From contig DYJD01000004.1 of NCBI GenBank assembly GCA_020723325.1, positions 237,469 to 301,468 on the forward strand: a stretch of DNA of 64,000 nt, in the 5' to 3' direction. The notes beneath the pieces are model-generated. The model was given only the letters and a program-made list of their open reading frames with translations. It ran no database searches and had not been told where the DNA came from. Of the stretch, positions 1 through 6,914 are shown one piece after another. Each line of letters begins with the position of its first letter. The stretch's first letter is position 1. The position numbers were made by a program, and so were the translations under genes. This DNA comes from Desulfosudis oleivorans (lineage in GTDB: Bacteria > Desulfobacterota > Desulfobacteria > Desulfobacterales > SURF-7).

Positions 1-125
1 GAACGATCCGTATCCGCATACAGGGTGCGGTTCAGGCAGCGGTGCCACACCGTGCCGTCGCTTTTATTCCGGACATAACGTTCATCGCCGTTGAGCACTT
101 CCGGTATGAAAGGTTTCGGTCGCAT
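1..125 (-). CDS. Hotdog-fold acyl-CoA/ACP thioesterase-like protein, N-terminal 41 residues only
   Basis: The gene runs off the left edge, so only its first 41 codons are visible. The ATG at 125-123 directly follows the TGA stop of the ketosynthase at 126-1391, so the two are translationally coupled. The visible peptide ends with the motif YADTDRS, which resembles the Y-A-D-T-D signature at the N-terminus of 4-hydroxybenzoyl-CoA thioesterase/YbgC-type hotdog proteins, where the Asp is catalytic. Aryl-polyene clusters carry a thioesterase of this family, which fits the context. The N-terminal extension of about 35 residues before the motif is longer than in YbgC. The call rests on one short motif plus neighbourhood. 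Confidence 0.55.
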   Translation of the reverse strand, partial: MRPKPFIPEVLNGDERYVRNKSDGTVWHRCLNRTLYADTDR

Positions 126-1391
126 TCACACCCCCCGAAAAACAACGCAGCAGTTGGTGCCGCCGAAGCCGAAGGCATTGGAAAGAAAAAATTCATGGGA
201 CTGCTTGCGCACCTGGTTGGGCACCACGTCGATATCTGCCAGCCCCGGGTCCGGAATATGATTCACCGTGGGCAGAATGATCCCCTGCCGCATGGCCTCA
301 ATACTCAGGGCCGCCTCAATGGCCGCCGAAGCCCCCAGGGTATGGCCGATCTGGCTCTTATTGGAGGAAACCGGTATCTTTTGAAGATGCCCGTTGAAAA
401 CAGCGCGCAGGCATTCCACTTCCGTGCTGTCCCCCTTCATGGTAGAGGTGCCGTGGGCGTTGACATATTGAATATCTTCCGGCCCGAGCCCGGCATCGAC
501 AATGGCTTCGCGAATGGCCCGGATAATGGTTTCCGCATTGGGCCGGGTGAAATGATGGGCATCCGAAGTCCAGCCGATACCCATGACTTCGGCCTTGGGG
601 GACAAACCAAAAGGCCGTAAGACCTCGTCGGCGGCCAGCACCACCACCCCACCGCCTTCGGAAAGCACAATACCCTTGCGGTCGATACTGAAGGGTCGCG
701 AGGCCTGGGTGGGATCGGCAAAGGCCCGGTCATCGGGATTGATTTTGATGGTGGCGGACATATTGGCAAAACCCTGGATGATTTCCGGGATCAAACAAGT
801 GTCCACCCCCCCGGCCAGCACAAAATCACAATCCCCGTCCCGGATCATGCGGGCGCCTATGCCGATGGCGTGATTGCCCGAGGCACAAGCCCCCTGGGGG
901 GAAAAAATGGGTCCGGTGAATCCCAGCATCATCCCGGCCTTGCCGGCCGGCAGGTTGGCGCACAAATTGGGCAGCAGATAAGGGCTGACCTTGTACGGCC
1001 CCTTGGTGGCATAATTGGTCATGGCAATGCGAAAGGCATCGGTGCCGTTGAGGGCCGAGCCGATCAGACAGGCCATGCGGGGCGCGGTCTCATTATTCAC
1101 CACCAGTCCGGCATTGGCCAAGGCCTCCCGGCACACCGCCATGGTGAGCAGGACAAAGTCCGCATCCCAATTGTAAGCCTCTTTGCGATCAATGAAATCC
1201 ATGGAAAGGGGGTCCCAGTCCGGTATCTCCCCCACCACGTTGCTGCGGGTCTTGACTTCGCAGCGGGTGACTTTACGGAAGCCGGCTTCTCCGCGCACGG
1301 CCCGCTCCCAGGTTTTGGCAAAGGTGCGCCCCAAGGGCGTGGCCGCCCCATAACCCACTACATAAACGCGTCTGTTTTTCGGCGCTTTCAT
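126..1391 (-). CDS. Beta-ketoacyl-ACP synthase (FabF/KAS II-type), 421 aa
   Basis: A full-length condensing enzyme of the thiolase fold, which would elongate an acyl chain with malonyl-ACP. The catalytic set is complete: Cys169 in GACASG, His313 in NAHGTST, Lys345 and His350 in NKSQIGHTLGAS, followed by the C-terminal FGFGGTN glycine loop. It is the penultimate visible gene of a leftward operon. It follows the other stand-alone ketosynthase (1405-2655) by 13 bases and is coupled to the thioesterase-like gene at its stop. Standard length for the family. Being one of three ketosynthases beside two ACPs and several radical SAM enzymes, it probably serves a secondary lipid or polyene rather than housekeeping fatty acids; that assignment is inference. 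Confidence 0.9.
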   Translation of the reverse strand: MKAPKNRRVYVVGYGAATPLGRTFAKTWERAVRGEAGFRKVTRCEVKTRSNVVGEIPDWDPLSMDFIDRKEAYNWDADFVLLTMAVCREALANAGLVVNNETAPRMACLIGSALNGTDAFRIAMTNYATKGPYKVSPYLLPNLCANLPAGKAGMMLGFTGPIFSPQGACASGNHAIGIGARMIRDGDCDFVLAGGVDTCLIPEIIQGFANMSATIKINPDDRAFADPTQASRPFSIDRKGIVLSEGGGVVVLAADEVLRPFGLSPKAEVMGIGWTSDAHHFTRPNAETIIRAIREAIVDAGLGPEDIQYVNAHGTSTMKGDSTEVECLRAVFNGHLQKIPVSSNKSQIGHTLGASAAIEAALSIEAMRQGIILPTVNHIPDPGLADIDVVPNQVRKQSHEFFLSNAFGFGGTNCCVVFRGV

Positions 1392-1404
1392 GACTTCCTT
1401 GTTC

Positions 1405-2655
1405 CTATTCCGTCCTGCGGAAAATCATGCAGGCATTGCATCCGCCGAAGCCGAAGGCGTTCTTCAGCACGTGCTCCTGCTGCAGCCTGCGGCTTCCTTG
1501 GGCCACACAATCCAGCTCCATTTCCGGATCGGGCAAATAATTAATGGTGGGCGGCAGGGTTTCCGTCTGCATGCCCCGGAGCGCCCAAATGGATTCAATG
1601 GCGCTTGAGGCCCCCATGGCATGCCCCATCAGGGACTTGTTGGCCGTCACCGGCGGAATCTTGGTTCCGAATACGGCCCTCAAGGCCGCATACTCCACCT
1701 GATCGCCGATGCGGGTTGCGGCAGCATGGGCATTCACCGCCTGGATATCCCCAGGCCCAAGGCCGGCATGGGCCAGGCTTTTCTCCATACAGCTTTTAAC
1801 GGTTTCAAAATACGGCGCGACAAAATGATGGGCATCCGAGGTCATGCCCCAGCCGGCGATTTCCGCATTGTATTGCAACCCATGGGCCGATGCAAATGCT
1901 TTTGTGGCTAAAATGATGGCACCGGCTCCTTCGGCAATGACAAAGCCCCGCCGGTGCAAGGAAAACGGCCGGCTGGCCGATTCCGGCGGTTCTGCCGGCC
2001 CACCCTCCTTGGGAACATAGGCCCCGTTCATGGTGGCGAAACCGGCCACAATTGGCTCCACCAAGGCAAAATCCACGGCCCCGCAAATGGCCACCTCCGC
2101 CTGGCCCTGGGCTAGCAGCATGGCGCCGATGATCATGGAAGTCACGCCGGTGGCGCAGGCCGTGATGGTGGCGGTGATGGGCCCCCTGGCGCCGGTCAGC
2201 ATGGAAATCTTGCCCCCCACCATGTTGATGCAGGCATTGGGATTGGAATACGGATGGGGCCATTTCCCGGCGGCAATCATCAAGCGGTCGGCCGCAAGAA
2301 CGGCATCGATTCCGCCGATGGCGGAACTGTAAGTCACCGCCACCCGCGGTGCCAGATCCGGCGTGATGGTGATTCCGCTTTTTTCCAGGGCCCGTTGTAC
2401 GGTCAACAAGGCGTATTTGAAAATCGGCGAACGCCAGCAGGCCTGTTCCCGGGGTTTGAGAAAGGGATAATCCAGATGATCAATGGAAGGTGCCTGGCCG
2501 GCGATGCGCACTGGGAATTCCGGGGAAAGCGGGAAGCGCGTCAACGGCCCGATGCCGCTTTGCCCTTGAACAGCCCGGGTCCACTGCTCCGCAAGCTCAA
2601 TCCCCAAAGGGGATACGGCATCATACCCGACAATGACCGCGGTGGTTGCGTCCAT
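1405..2655 (-). CDS. Beta-ketoacyl-ACP synthase (FabF-like, diverged), 416 aa
   Basis: A second stand-alone ketosynthase with the catalytic residues in place: Cys167 (TACATG), His310 (NAHAAAT), Lys340 and His345 (NKSLMGHAMGAS), and the C-terminal FGFGGCN loop. The usual NAHGT(S/G)T motif reads NAHAAAT here, so a conserved Gly-Thr is lost next to the catalytic His and the pocket is somewhat diverged. It lies 5 bases downstream of the radical SAM gene ending at 2661 and 13 bases upstream of the next ketosynthase. A close AAAGGG purine stretch just before the ATG is the only ribosome site seen, consistent with coupled translation. Paralogue of the 126-1391 product, probably with different acyl specificity. 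Confidence 0.88.
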   Translation of the reverse strand: MDATTAVIVGYDAVSPLGIELAEQWTRAVQGQSGIGPLTRFPLSPEFPVRIAGQAPSIDHLDYPFLKPREQACWRSPIFKYALLTVQRALEKSGITITPDLAPRVAVTYSSAIGGIDAVLAADRLMIAAGKWPHPYSNPNACINMVGGKISMLTGARGPITATITACATGVTSMIIGAMLLAQGQAEVAICGAVDFALVEPIVAGFATMNGAYVPKEGGPAEPPESASRPFSLHRRGFVIAEGAGAIILATKAFASAHGLQYNAEIAGWGMTSDAHHFVAPYFETVKSCMEKSLAHAGLGPGDIQAVNAHAAATRIGDQVEYAALRAVFGTKIPPVTANKSLMGHAMGASSAIESIWALRGMQTETLPPTINYLPDPEMELDCVAQGSRRLQQEHVLKNAFGFGGCNACMIFRRTE

Positions 2656-2660
2656 GCCCT

Positions 2661-3659
2661 TTACCAGGGAATGAATTGATAGAGTTTGGCGAACATTTCA
2701 TACACTTGGATCCAGTTCTGCAAATCCTGGGTGGAACGCATGTGGGCACGCTTGTTGACCATGACCCAGCTCATGTGGGCGGCCCCGTCCTTGCAGGTGG
2801 AACAATCCCGGGTTTCCGAGGTGCAGCAGCGGTGCATGGTTTTGAGATCCGAGGCCCAACGGATGAAATTGGTCAGGCGCTTGGGCTGCGGCTGGCGATT
2901 GTCCAAAGCATCGGTCACCGACGGGCATTCCAGCCAGCCGAAACTGCGTTCCATCATTTTTCCGCTGGTGATGATCTCATGATAATATTTGGAGGAAATG
3001 ACCGTGTCCGCATAGGTGTCCAGCATGGCGTCCATTTCCTTACGAATATCGGCAAGTTCCTGGACGGACCAGGAGAAGCCGTTCACCCCCTCGTCATTGG
3101 ACAGAAGCTGCATATGCACCTTCAGGCCCACGTCCCGGATTTTGCGTATGACCGCCTCGGTTTTTCCGATCTGCTTGGGGGTGATGGTGTACAAATAATA
3201 GGTATAGGGATCGCCCGCATAGTTCTTGCGGGAAATGGAAAAGGTGTCTTTGCCCCGCAGGATTTTTTCGTCTTCTTCATCACCCCAAACGGAAATCCCC
3301 ACCATCATGTCCGGAAAACGCTCCCTGGGCACCTTGATCAGGCCGTTGGTGGCGCAAAAAGTCGGCAAGCGGCGGTAAAAGGCTTCCACGCGATCCAGGC
3401 ACAAGGTGGGCTCACCGCCGATGAGAATGGCCAGGTTGACCCCCCGGGCTTTTTCCTTGTCAATGAAGGCTTCCCATTGGCTGATGTCGTTTTCCTCCGG
3501 CGCCGCCTGGTGTTCGCCGGATGAAAAAAAGAAACAGCCCTTGCAGCGCAAATTGCAGCGATTGGTGACATCGTAAATCGAACTGCGGATATTCAGCTTT
3601 GAAATCCGGGAATAGCGCGCATGCCATTCCTTATCCAACAATGAACTAACGGTTTTCAT
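2661..3659 (-). CDS. Radical SAM enzyme, ACP/ketosynthase-associated, paralogue A (332 aa)
   Basis: Contains the [4Fe-4S]/SAM signature CNLRCKGC with Cys35, Cys39 and Cys42, preceded by the YDVTNRCN strand typical of the MoaA/SPASM-like branch. An extra cysteine cluster lies near the C-terminus (CC...CSTC), which could bind an auxiliary cluster or zinc. The start is set at the ATG at 3659, which has AAGGAG seven bases upstream; a longer frame from 3698 lacks this and would overlap the previous gene's end at 3679. It is clearly paralogous to the neighbour at 3679-4767. Substrate unknown; the setting between an ACP and two ketosynthases suggests radical chemistry on an acyl chain. Confidence 0.85.
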   Translation of the reverse strand: MKTVSSLLDKEWHARYSRISKLNIRSSIYDVTNRCNLRCKGCFFFSSGEHQAAPEENDISQWEAFIDKEKARGVNLAILIGGEPTLCLDRVEAFYRRLPTFCATNGLIKVPRERFPDMMVGISVWGDEEDEKILRGKDTFSISRKNYAGDPYTYYLYTITPKQIGKTEAVIRKIRDVGLKVHMQLLSNDEGVNGFSWSVQELADIRKEMDAMLDTYADTVISSKYYHEIITSGKMMERSFGWLECPSVTDALDNRQPQPKRLTNFIRWASDLKTMHRCCTSETRDCSTCKDGAAHMSWVMVNKRAHMRSTQDLQNWIQVYEMFAKLYQFIPW

Positions 3660-3678
3660 CAACCGGCTCCTTGATCGG

Positions 3679-4767
3679 TTATTTTTCCGGCACGACAATC
3701 AACTGATTGCACAGGTTGGGCTCTTTTGCATAGCCCGTTACCCAGACGCTCAGATATGTGTCGGCATAATCCAGCCAGGCCTTGAAGGTTGTGGGGTCAA
3801 CGGCATGGCGATAGAGCTTGGCCGTCACCACCGCGCTGCCCGAGGCATAATGCCGGCAATCGGCGCAATCCGTGTCCGGTACACAGCAGGCCGCATTTTT
3901 GTCCCAGGTCAGATCCGTGCGATACTGGCGGAAAGAGCGGCCCAGCCCCAAATCCGCCGCGGGATTCATGCGCGGATACAGGCAGCCGTACAAGCCGTGC
4001 AGACTCAAGGGATGGGTATGGGCCACGGCGTTATAATAGGAGAACAAAACCTGCTGCGGAAACCGGTTCAGCAGGGTGATCATCATGTTGCGGGTGCTTT
4101 CCAGGGAAAGCCGGTTATGGCGCAACCCCCCTGTATAACCCACCGGTGCTGAAAAAACATTGAAGGTAACCTTGCAGTCGTGGGCGGCCAAGGTTTGGAC
4201 CACCTCCGCGGCTTGTTGAATATTGTCCCGGGTAAAAGTGTACACAAATACGGCCCGTTCGTCCCTGCGGTAGTTCTCGATCTGCCGTAGCAGCATGTCC
4301 TTGGCCTTGCGGGTTTTCAGGCTGGTTTCGTCATTGCCCCATACGGAAATATGAATTTTATAATTCACCGTGCGGGGAATCAACTTAAGCCCGTTGGTGG
4401 CAATGGCCCCGAGGGGTATTTCTTCATAACAGACCTCACACAGTTCCGGAACCAGCGAAGGTTCGGCACCGGCCAGGACCACAAAGGTGATGCCGCGCTT
4501 TTTTTCCGCAGCCATCAAGGCGCGCCAAGCCTCCACATCCCGGTTTTCCTCGGCAAACTGTTTTTCACCTTCATAATAATAGCAACCGTCACAGCGAATG
4601 TTGCAGCGGTTGGTCATATCATAGGTTGATTCCCGCAGAAAAAAATATTTGCGGACTTTTTCCCAGCGCTCCCGGACAATGGGATCGGAAATGATCTCGG
4701 AAAATTTCCATTCCTTTTTACATGCTTCCGGGCTTGTTTGGATCGGTTCGATAATCGCGGCTCGCAC
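3679..4767 (-). CDS. Radical SAM enzyme, ACP/ketosynthase-associated, paralogue B (362 aa)
   Basis: Radical SAM signature CNIRCDGC (Cys55, Cys59, Cys62) after YDMTNRCN, with a C-terminal cysteine group (CC...CADCRH) like its paralogue at 2661-3659. The two share the same architecture and local motifs such as ISVWG and the region after the iron-sulfur loop, so they arose by duplication or act as a matched pair. The gene lies 23 bases after the ACP gene and 19 bases before paralogue A, inside one leftward operon. Radical SAM pairs next to FabF and ACP genes are also known from proposed ladderane loci of anammox bacteria. The reaction cannot be told from sequence. Confidence 0.85.
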   Translation of the reverse strand: MRAAIIEPIQTSPEACKKEWKFSEIISDPIVRERWEKVRKYFFLRESTYDMTNRCNIRCDGCYYYEGEKQFAEENRDVEAWRALMAAEKKRGITFVVLAGAEPSLVPELCEVCYEEIPLGAIATNGLKLIPRTVNYKIHISVWGNDETSLKTRKAKDMLLRQIENYRRDERAVFVYTFTRDNIQQAAEVVQTLAAHDCKVTFNVFSAPVGYTGGLRHNRLSLESTRNMMITLLNRFPQQVLFSYYNAVAHTHPLSLHGLYGCLYPRMNPAADLGLGRSFRQYRTDLTWDKNAACCVPDTDCADCRHYASGSAVVTAKLYRHAVDPTTFKAWLDYADTYLSVWVTGYAKEPNLCNQLIVVPEK

Positions 4768-4790
4768 CTTTTCCTCTCCGTTTGTATTGA

Positions 4791-5057
4791 TCAGGCTGAC
4801 AGTTTATTCTTGATATAGGCTGAAATCAAGCGGATGGTGGTAAGCTTGGGGTAATCATCCTCGTCGATCCGGATGCCGTATTCATCCCGTAAAACCAGGG
4901 CCACGGTGGCCAGATCCATGCTGTCGATGCCCACTTCATCCACCAGATCCATGTCCGGATTGAAGGTTTGCGGGGTGACATCTTCCAGTTTGAGCTCGTC
5001 AATCATGATCTCCGCAACCCGCAAGATGATTTTTTCAATATCGATTGCCTTGGACAT
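4791..5057 (-). CDS. Acyl carrier protein (88 aa)
   Basis: Small acidic four-helix carrier protein. Ser46 in GIDSMDLA is the phosphopantetheine attachment site, at the normal position of the family. It would carry the growing chain for the ketosynthases, dehydratases and possibly the radical SAM enzymes of this operon. Upstream, a 104-base gap separates it from the dehydratase-like gene (5162-5545), long enough for an internal promoter although none was recognised. AAGGAG and further purines lie just before the ATG. Distinct from the second ACP at 9079-9357, so the locus encodes two carriers, as aryl-polyene clusters do. Confidence 0.92.
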   Translation of the reverse strand: MSKAIDIEKIILRVAEIMIDELKLEDVTPQTFNPDMDLVDEVGIDSMDLATVALVLRDEYGIRIDEDDYPKLTTIRLISAYIKNKLSA

Positions 5058-5161
5058 CCCTCTTCTTCTCCTTTACAAATAATCATTCAATGAACTGATA
5101 AGCAGGGGAATCTACCACAAAGGACCCATTGAGTACAGAGGTAAGTTAAAAAGCTGTTTTT

Positions 5162-5545
5162 TCAATTCTTGGTTACAACCTTCACCTTCATAAACCCGTT
5201 GCAAATCATCTCCCCGGCCGCCATCAAACGAAAGGCATAAGCCCCTTCATTTCCTGTTGCCGGTGCAATGTGGATTTGTATGGGCTCATCGGGTCTGATA
5301 ATGCGCCGGAAGCGGATGCGGCTGATTTCCGTCACCGCCAGGGTTTGTTCACATGCCTGCTGAAGGACATCCAGCACCATCCCCAACTGGGCCACCCCTG
5401 GAACAATGGGATCACCCGGAAAATGACCGGAAAACCAGGCCGACTTCGGCCCGATGACCACCTCTGCTGAAATTTCTCCTGTTTCCGAACGTCTGATATT
5501 TTGCAATCCATGCCACATGTCTGAAAGCTTCTTCTCGAATTTCAT
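5162..5545 (-). CDS. Hotdog-fold 3-hydroxyacyl-ACP dehydratase-like protein (FabZ/ApeI-like), 127 aa
   Basis: Carries the FabZ-type motif HFPGDPIVPGVAQ with His41 as the expected catalytic base. In FabZ the acidic partner sits 14 residues after this His; here that position is Gly55 within QLGMVLDV, so the usual Glu/Asp is not seen there. Either a nearby acid substitutes or the protein is a specialised or non-catalytic subunit. Length is normal for a single hotdog. The gene is in the leftward biosynthetic operon between the cobalamin-type radical SAM gene and the ACP gene. A second dehydratase with the normal residues lies at 9537-9965, so the two could form a heterodimer (inference). Confidence 0.78.
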   Translation of the reverse strand: MKFEKKLSDMWHGLQNIRRSETGEISAEVVIGPKSAWFSGHFPGDPIVPGVAQLGMVLDVLQQACEQTLAVTEISRIRFRRIIRPDEPIQIHIAPATGNEGAYAFRLMAAGEMICNGFMKVKVVTKN

Positions 5546-5564
5546 TCAAATTGTCAACCCGCGC

Positions 5565-6914
5565 TTAGCGAATCAAGTATTCCCAGAGGGGTCCGCTGAA
5601 ACCACGGGAATACATTTTGCTGAGGATTCCGGCCGTACCCTCCCCGCCGGCACCCACGATCCAATTGGGGCGATTTTCGGCCGCTTGCCTGACCCGGCGC
5701 AGAATCTCCCCGCTGGGGAGGGTGTTGCCGCGATAGAATACCGGGGCAAAAATATTGCTTGCGCTTGTAAGCCGGCCCTCTCTTATTGCCAGGTCATACA
5801 AATCCGTGTTGGGATAAATCCGCATTCCGCAAAAGAAAAATAAAACCGTTCTTTCCAGCTTGTGAACTTGCGTGAGGGTTTCTTCAAGACTAGCCTCTTC
5901 CTCTCCTGGCCCCCCCAGCAAAAAATAATGGGCCACATTCAGTCCGGCTCCCACCGCCGCCCCATGGGCCTGAAAAACCTGCTTGTTCCGGAAGGGTTTT
6001 TGATAGGCCGCCAATACCCTGTCGGCAAGGGATTCCGTGCCGAATTCCACATGGGTCAGTCCGGCCGCGGCCATCTCATTAAAATAACCATCCGGCAATT
6101 GAATGGGCGCGAAAAAAGCCCCCCAGGGAATTGTTAAACCGGCCTTTTGAAAGGCCTTGGCCACGGCCAGGCTGTGATCAATATCGGCATTGAAGGCCGA
6201 ATCGGTGACAAAAATATATTTGGCGCCGGCAGCCTCAAGGGAAACGGCTGTCTGGGCCACCTCCGCGGGCGGGATCAGGCGCAAAGTCCGCCCCTCCACA
6301 TGGGGATAGGTGCAATAAATGCATTTGAAATGGCACCCGCGTTTGGTCTGAAGATTGAGCATGCCGCCATGCTTCAAATAAAAAGCAAGCTGGGCATTTC
6401 CCCCCTGCCCGCCTCTGTCAAATGCCTGCTGCAAAGGGCCGGGGAAATCAGGGACTTTTCCCCTGACCATGACCCCCGGGATGCCGGCCGGATACTGGCG
6501 GTTTTCCATGGCATCCAGCAGCTCGGCCAGCCGCTCGCCTTCGCCGATAATGCCGTAATCAGCCCCCAGCCCGTCCATATACTCCCTTGGAAAGATGGTG
6601 AATCCGCTGCCGCCCAGGATGACCGGGGCCGGGGAATTGTTGCGAACAGCCCGGATCAGGCCCTGGTATTCCGCCATAAAGGTCTTGGGGGCAGTGCAAT
6701 CGGTATTGTCCACGTTTCGTAAAGATACGCCGATCACTTCCGGCGGGTCCTGCTGTATGATCCTTGCCAAGCCCTGCCCGTCCCGGACCACATTCATATC
6801 GGCAATACGCACCGCATGCCGGGGTGCCAGTGCCGCCGCCACATAATCCAGCCCGATGGGATAGACCGGATACGGCTCGGTGAGCATATTAGCGGAAATC
6901 AGCAAAACCTTCAT
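5565..6914 (-). CDS. Cobalamin-binding-type radical SAM protein (449 aa)
   Basis: The N-terminal 140 residues look like a B12-binding Rossmann domain (PIGLDYVAAAL, VIGVSL, VILGGSGFT, IIGEGE), followed by a radical SAM domain with CHFKCIYC (Cys194, Cys198, Cys201). The histidine of the DxHxxG cobalamin-ligand motif is not visible, so if B12 binds it may do so without a protein His. The ATG at 6914 overlaps the TGA of the ketosynthase-fusion gene (ATGA), showing coupling; the longer frame to 7037 would lie inside that gene. Family members do methylations, cyclisations and ring formation on unactivated carbons. In this operon the likely substrate is an ACP-bound chain, but that is inference. Confidence 0.87.
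   Translation of the reverse strand: MKVLLISANMLTEPYPVYPIGLDYVAAALAPRHAVRIADMNVVRDGQGLARIIQQDPPEVIGVSLRNVDNTDCTAPKTFMAEYQGLIRAVRNNSPAPVILGGSGFTIFPREYMDGLGADYGIIGEGERLAELLDAMENRQYPAGIPGVMVRGKVPDFPGPLQQAFDRGGQGGNAQLAFYLKHGGMLNLQTKRGCHFKCIYCTYPHVEGRTLRLIPPAEVAQTAVSLEAAGAKYIFVTDSAFNADIDHSLAVAKAFQKAGLTIPWGAFFAPIQLPDGYFNEMAAAGLTHVEFGTESLADRVLAAYQKPFRNKQVFQAHGAAVGAGLNVAHYFLLGGPGEEEASLEETLTQVHKLERTVLFFFCGMRIYPNTDLYDLAIREGRLTSASNIFAPVFYRGNTLPSGEILRRVRQAAENRPNWIVGAGGEGTAGILSKMYSRGFSGPLWEYLIR

Noticed and set aside
5058..5161. Possible promoter or small RNA in the gap between ACP and dehydratase-like gene
   Set aside because: No convincing -35/-10 pair, hairpin or conserved motif could be identified by eye.
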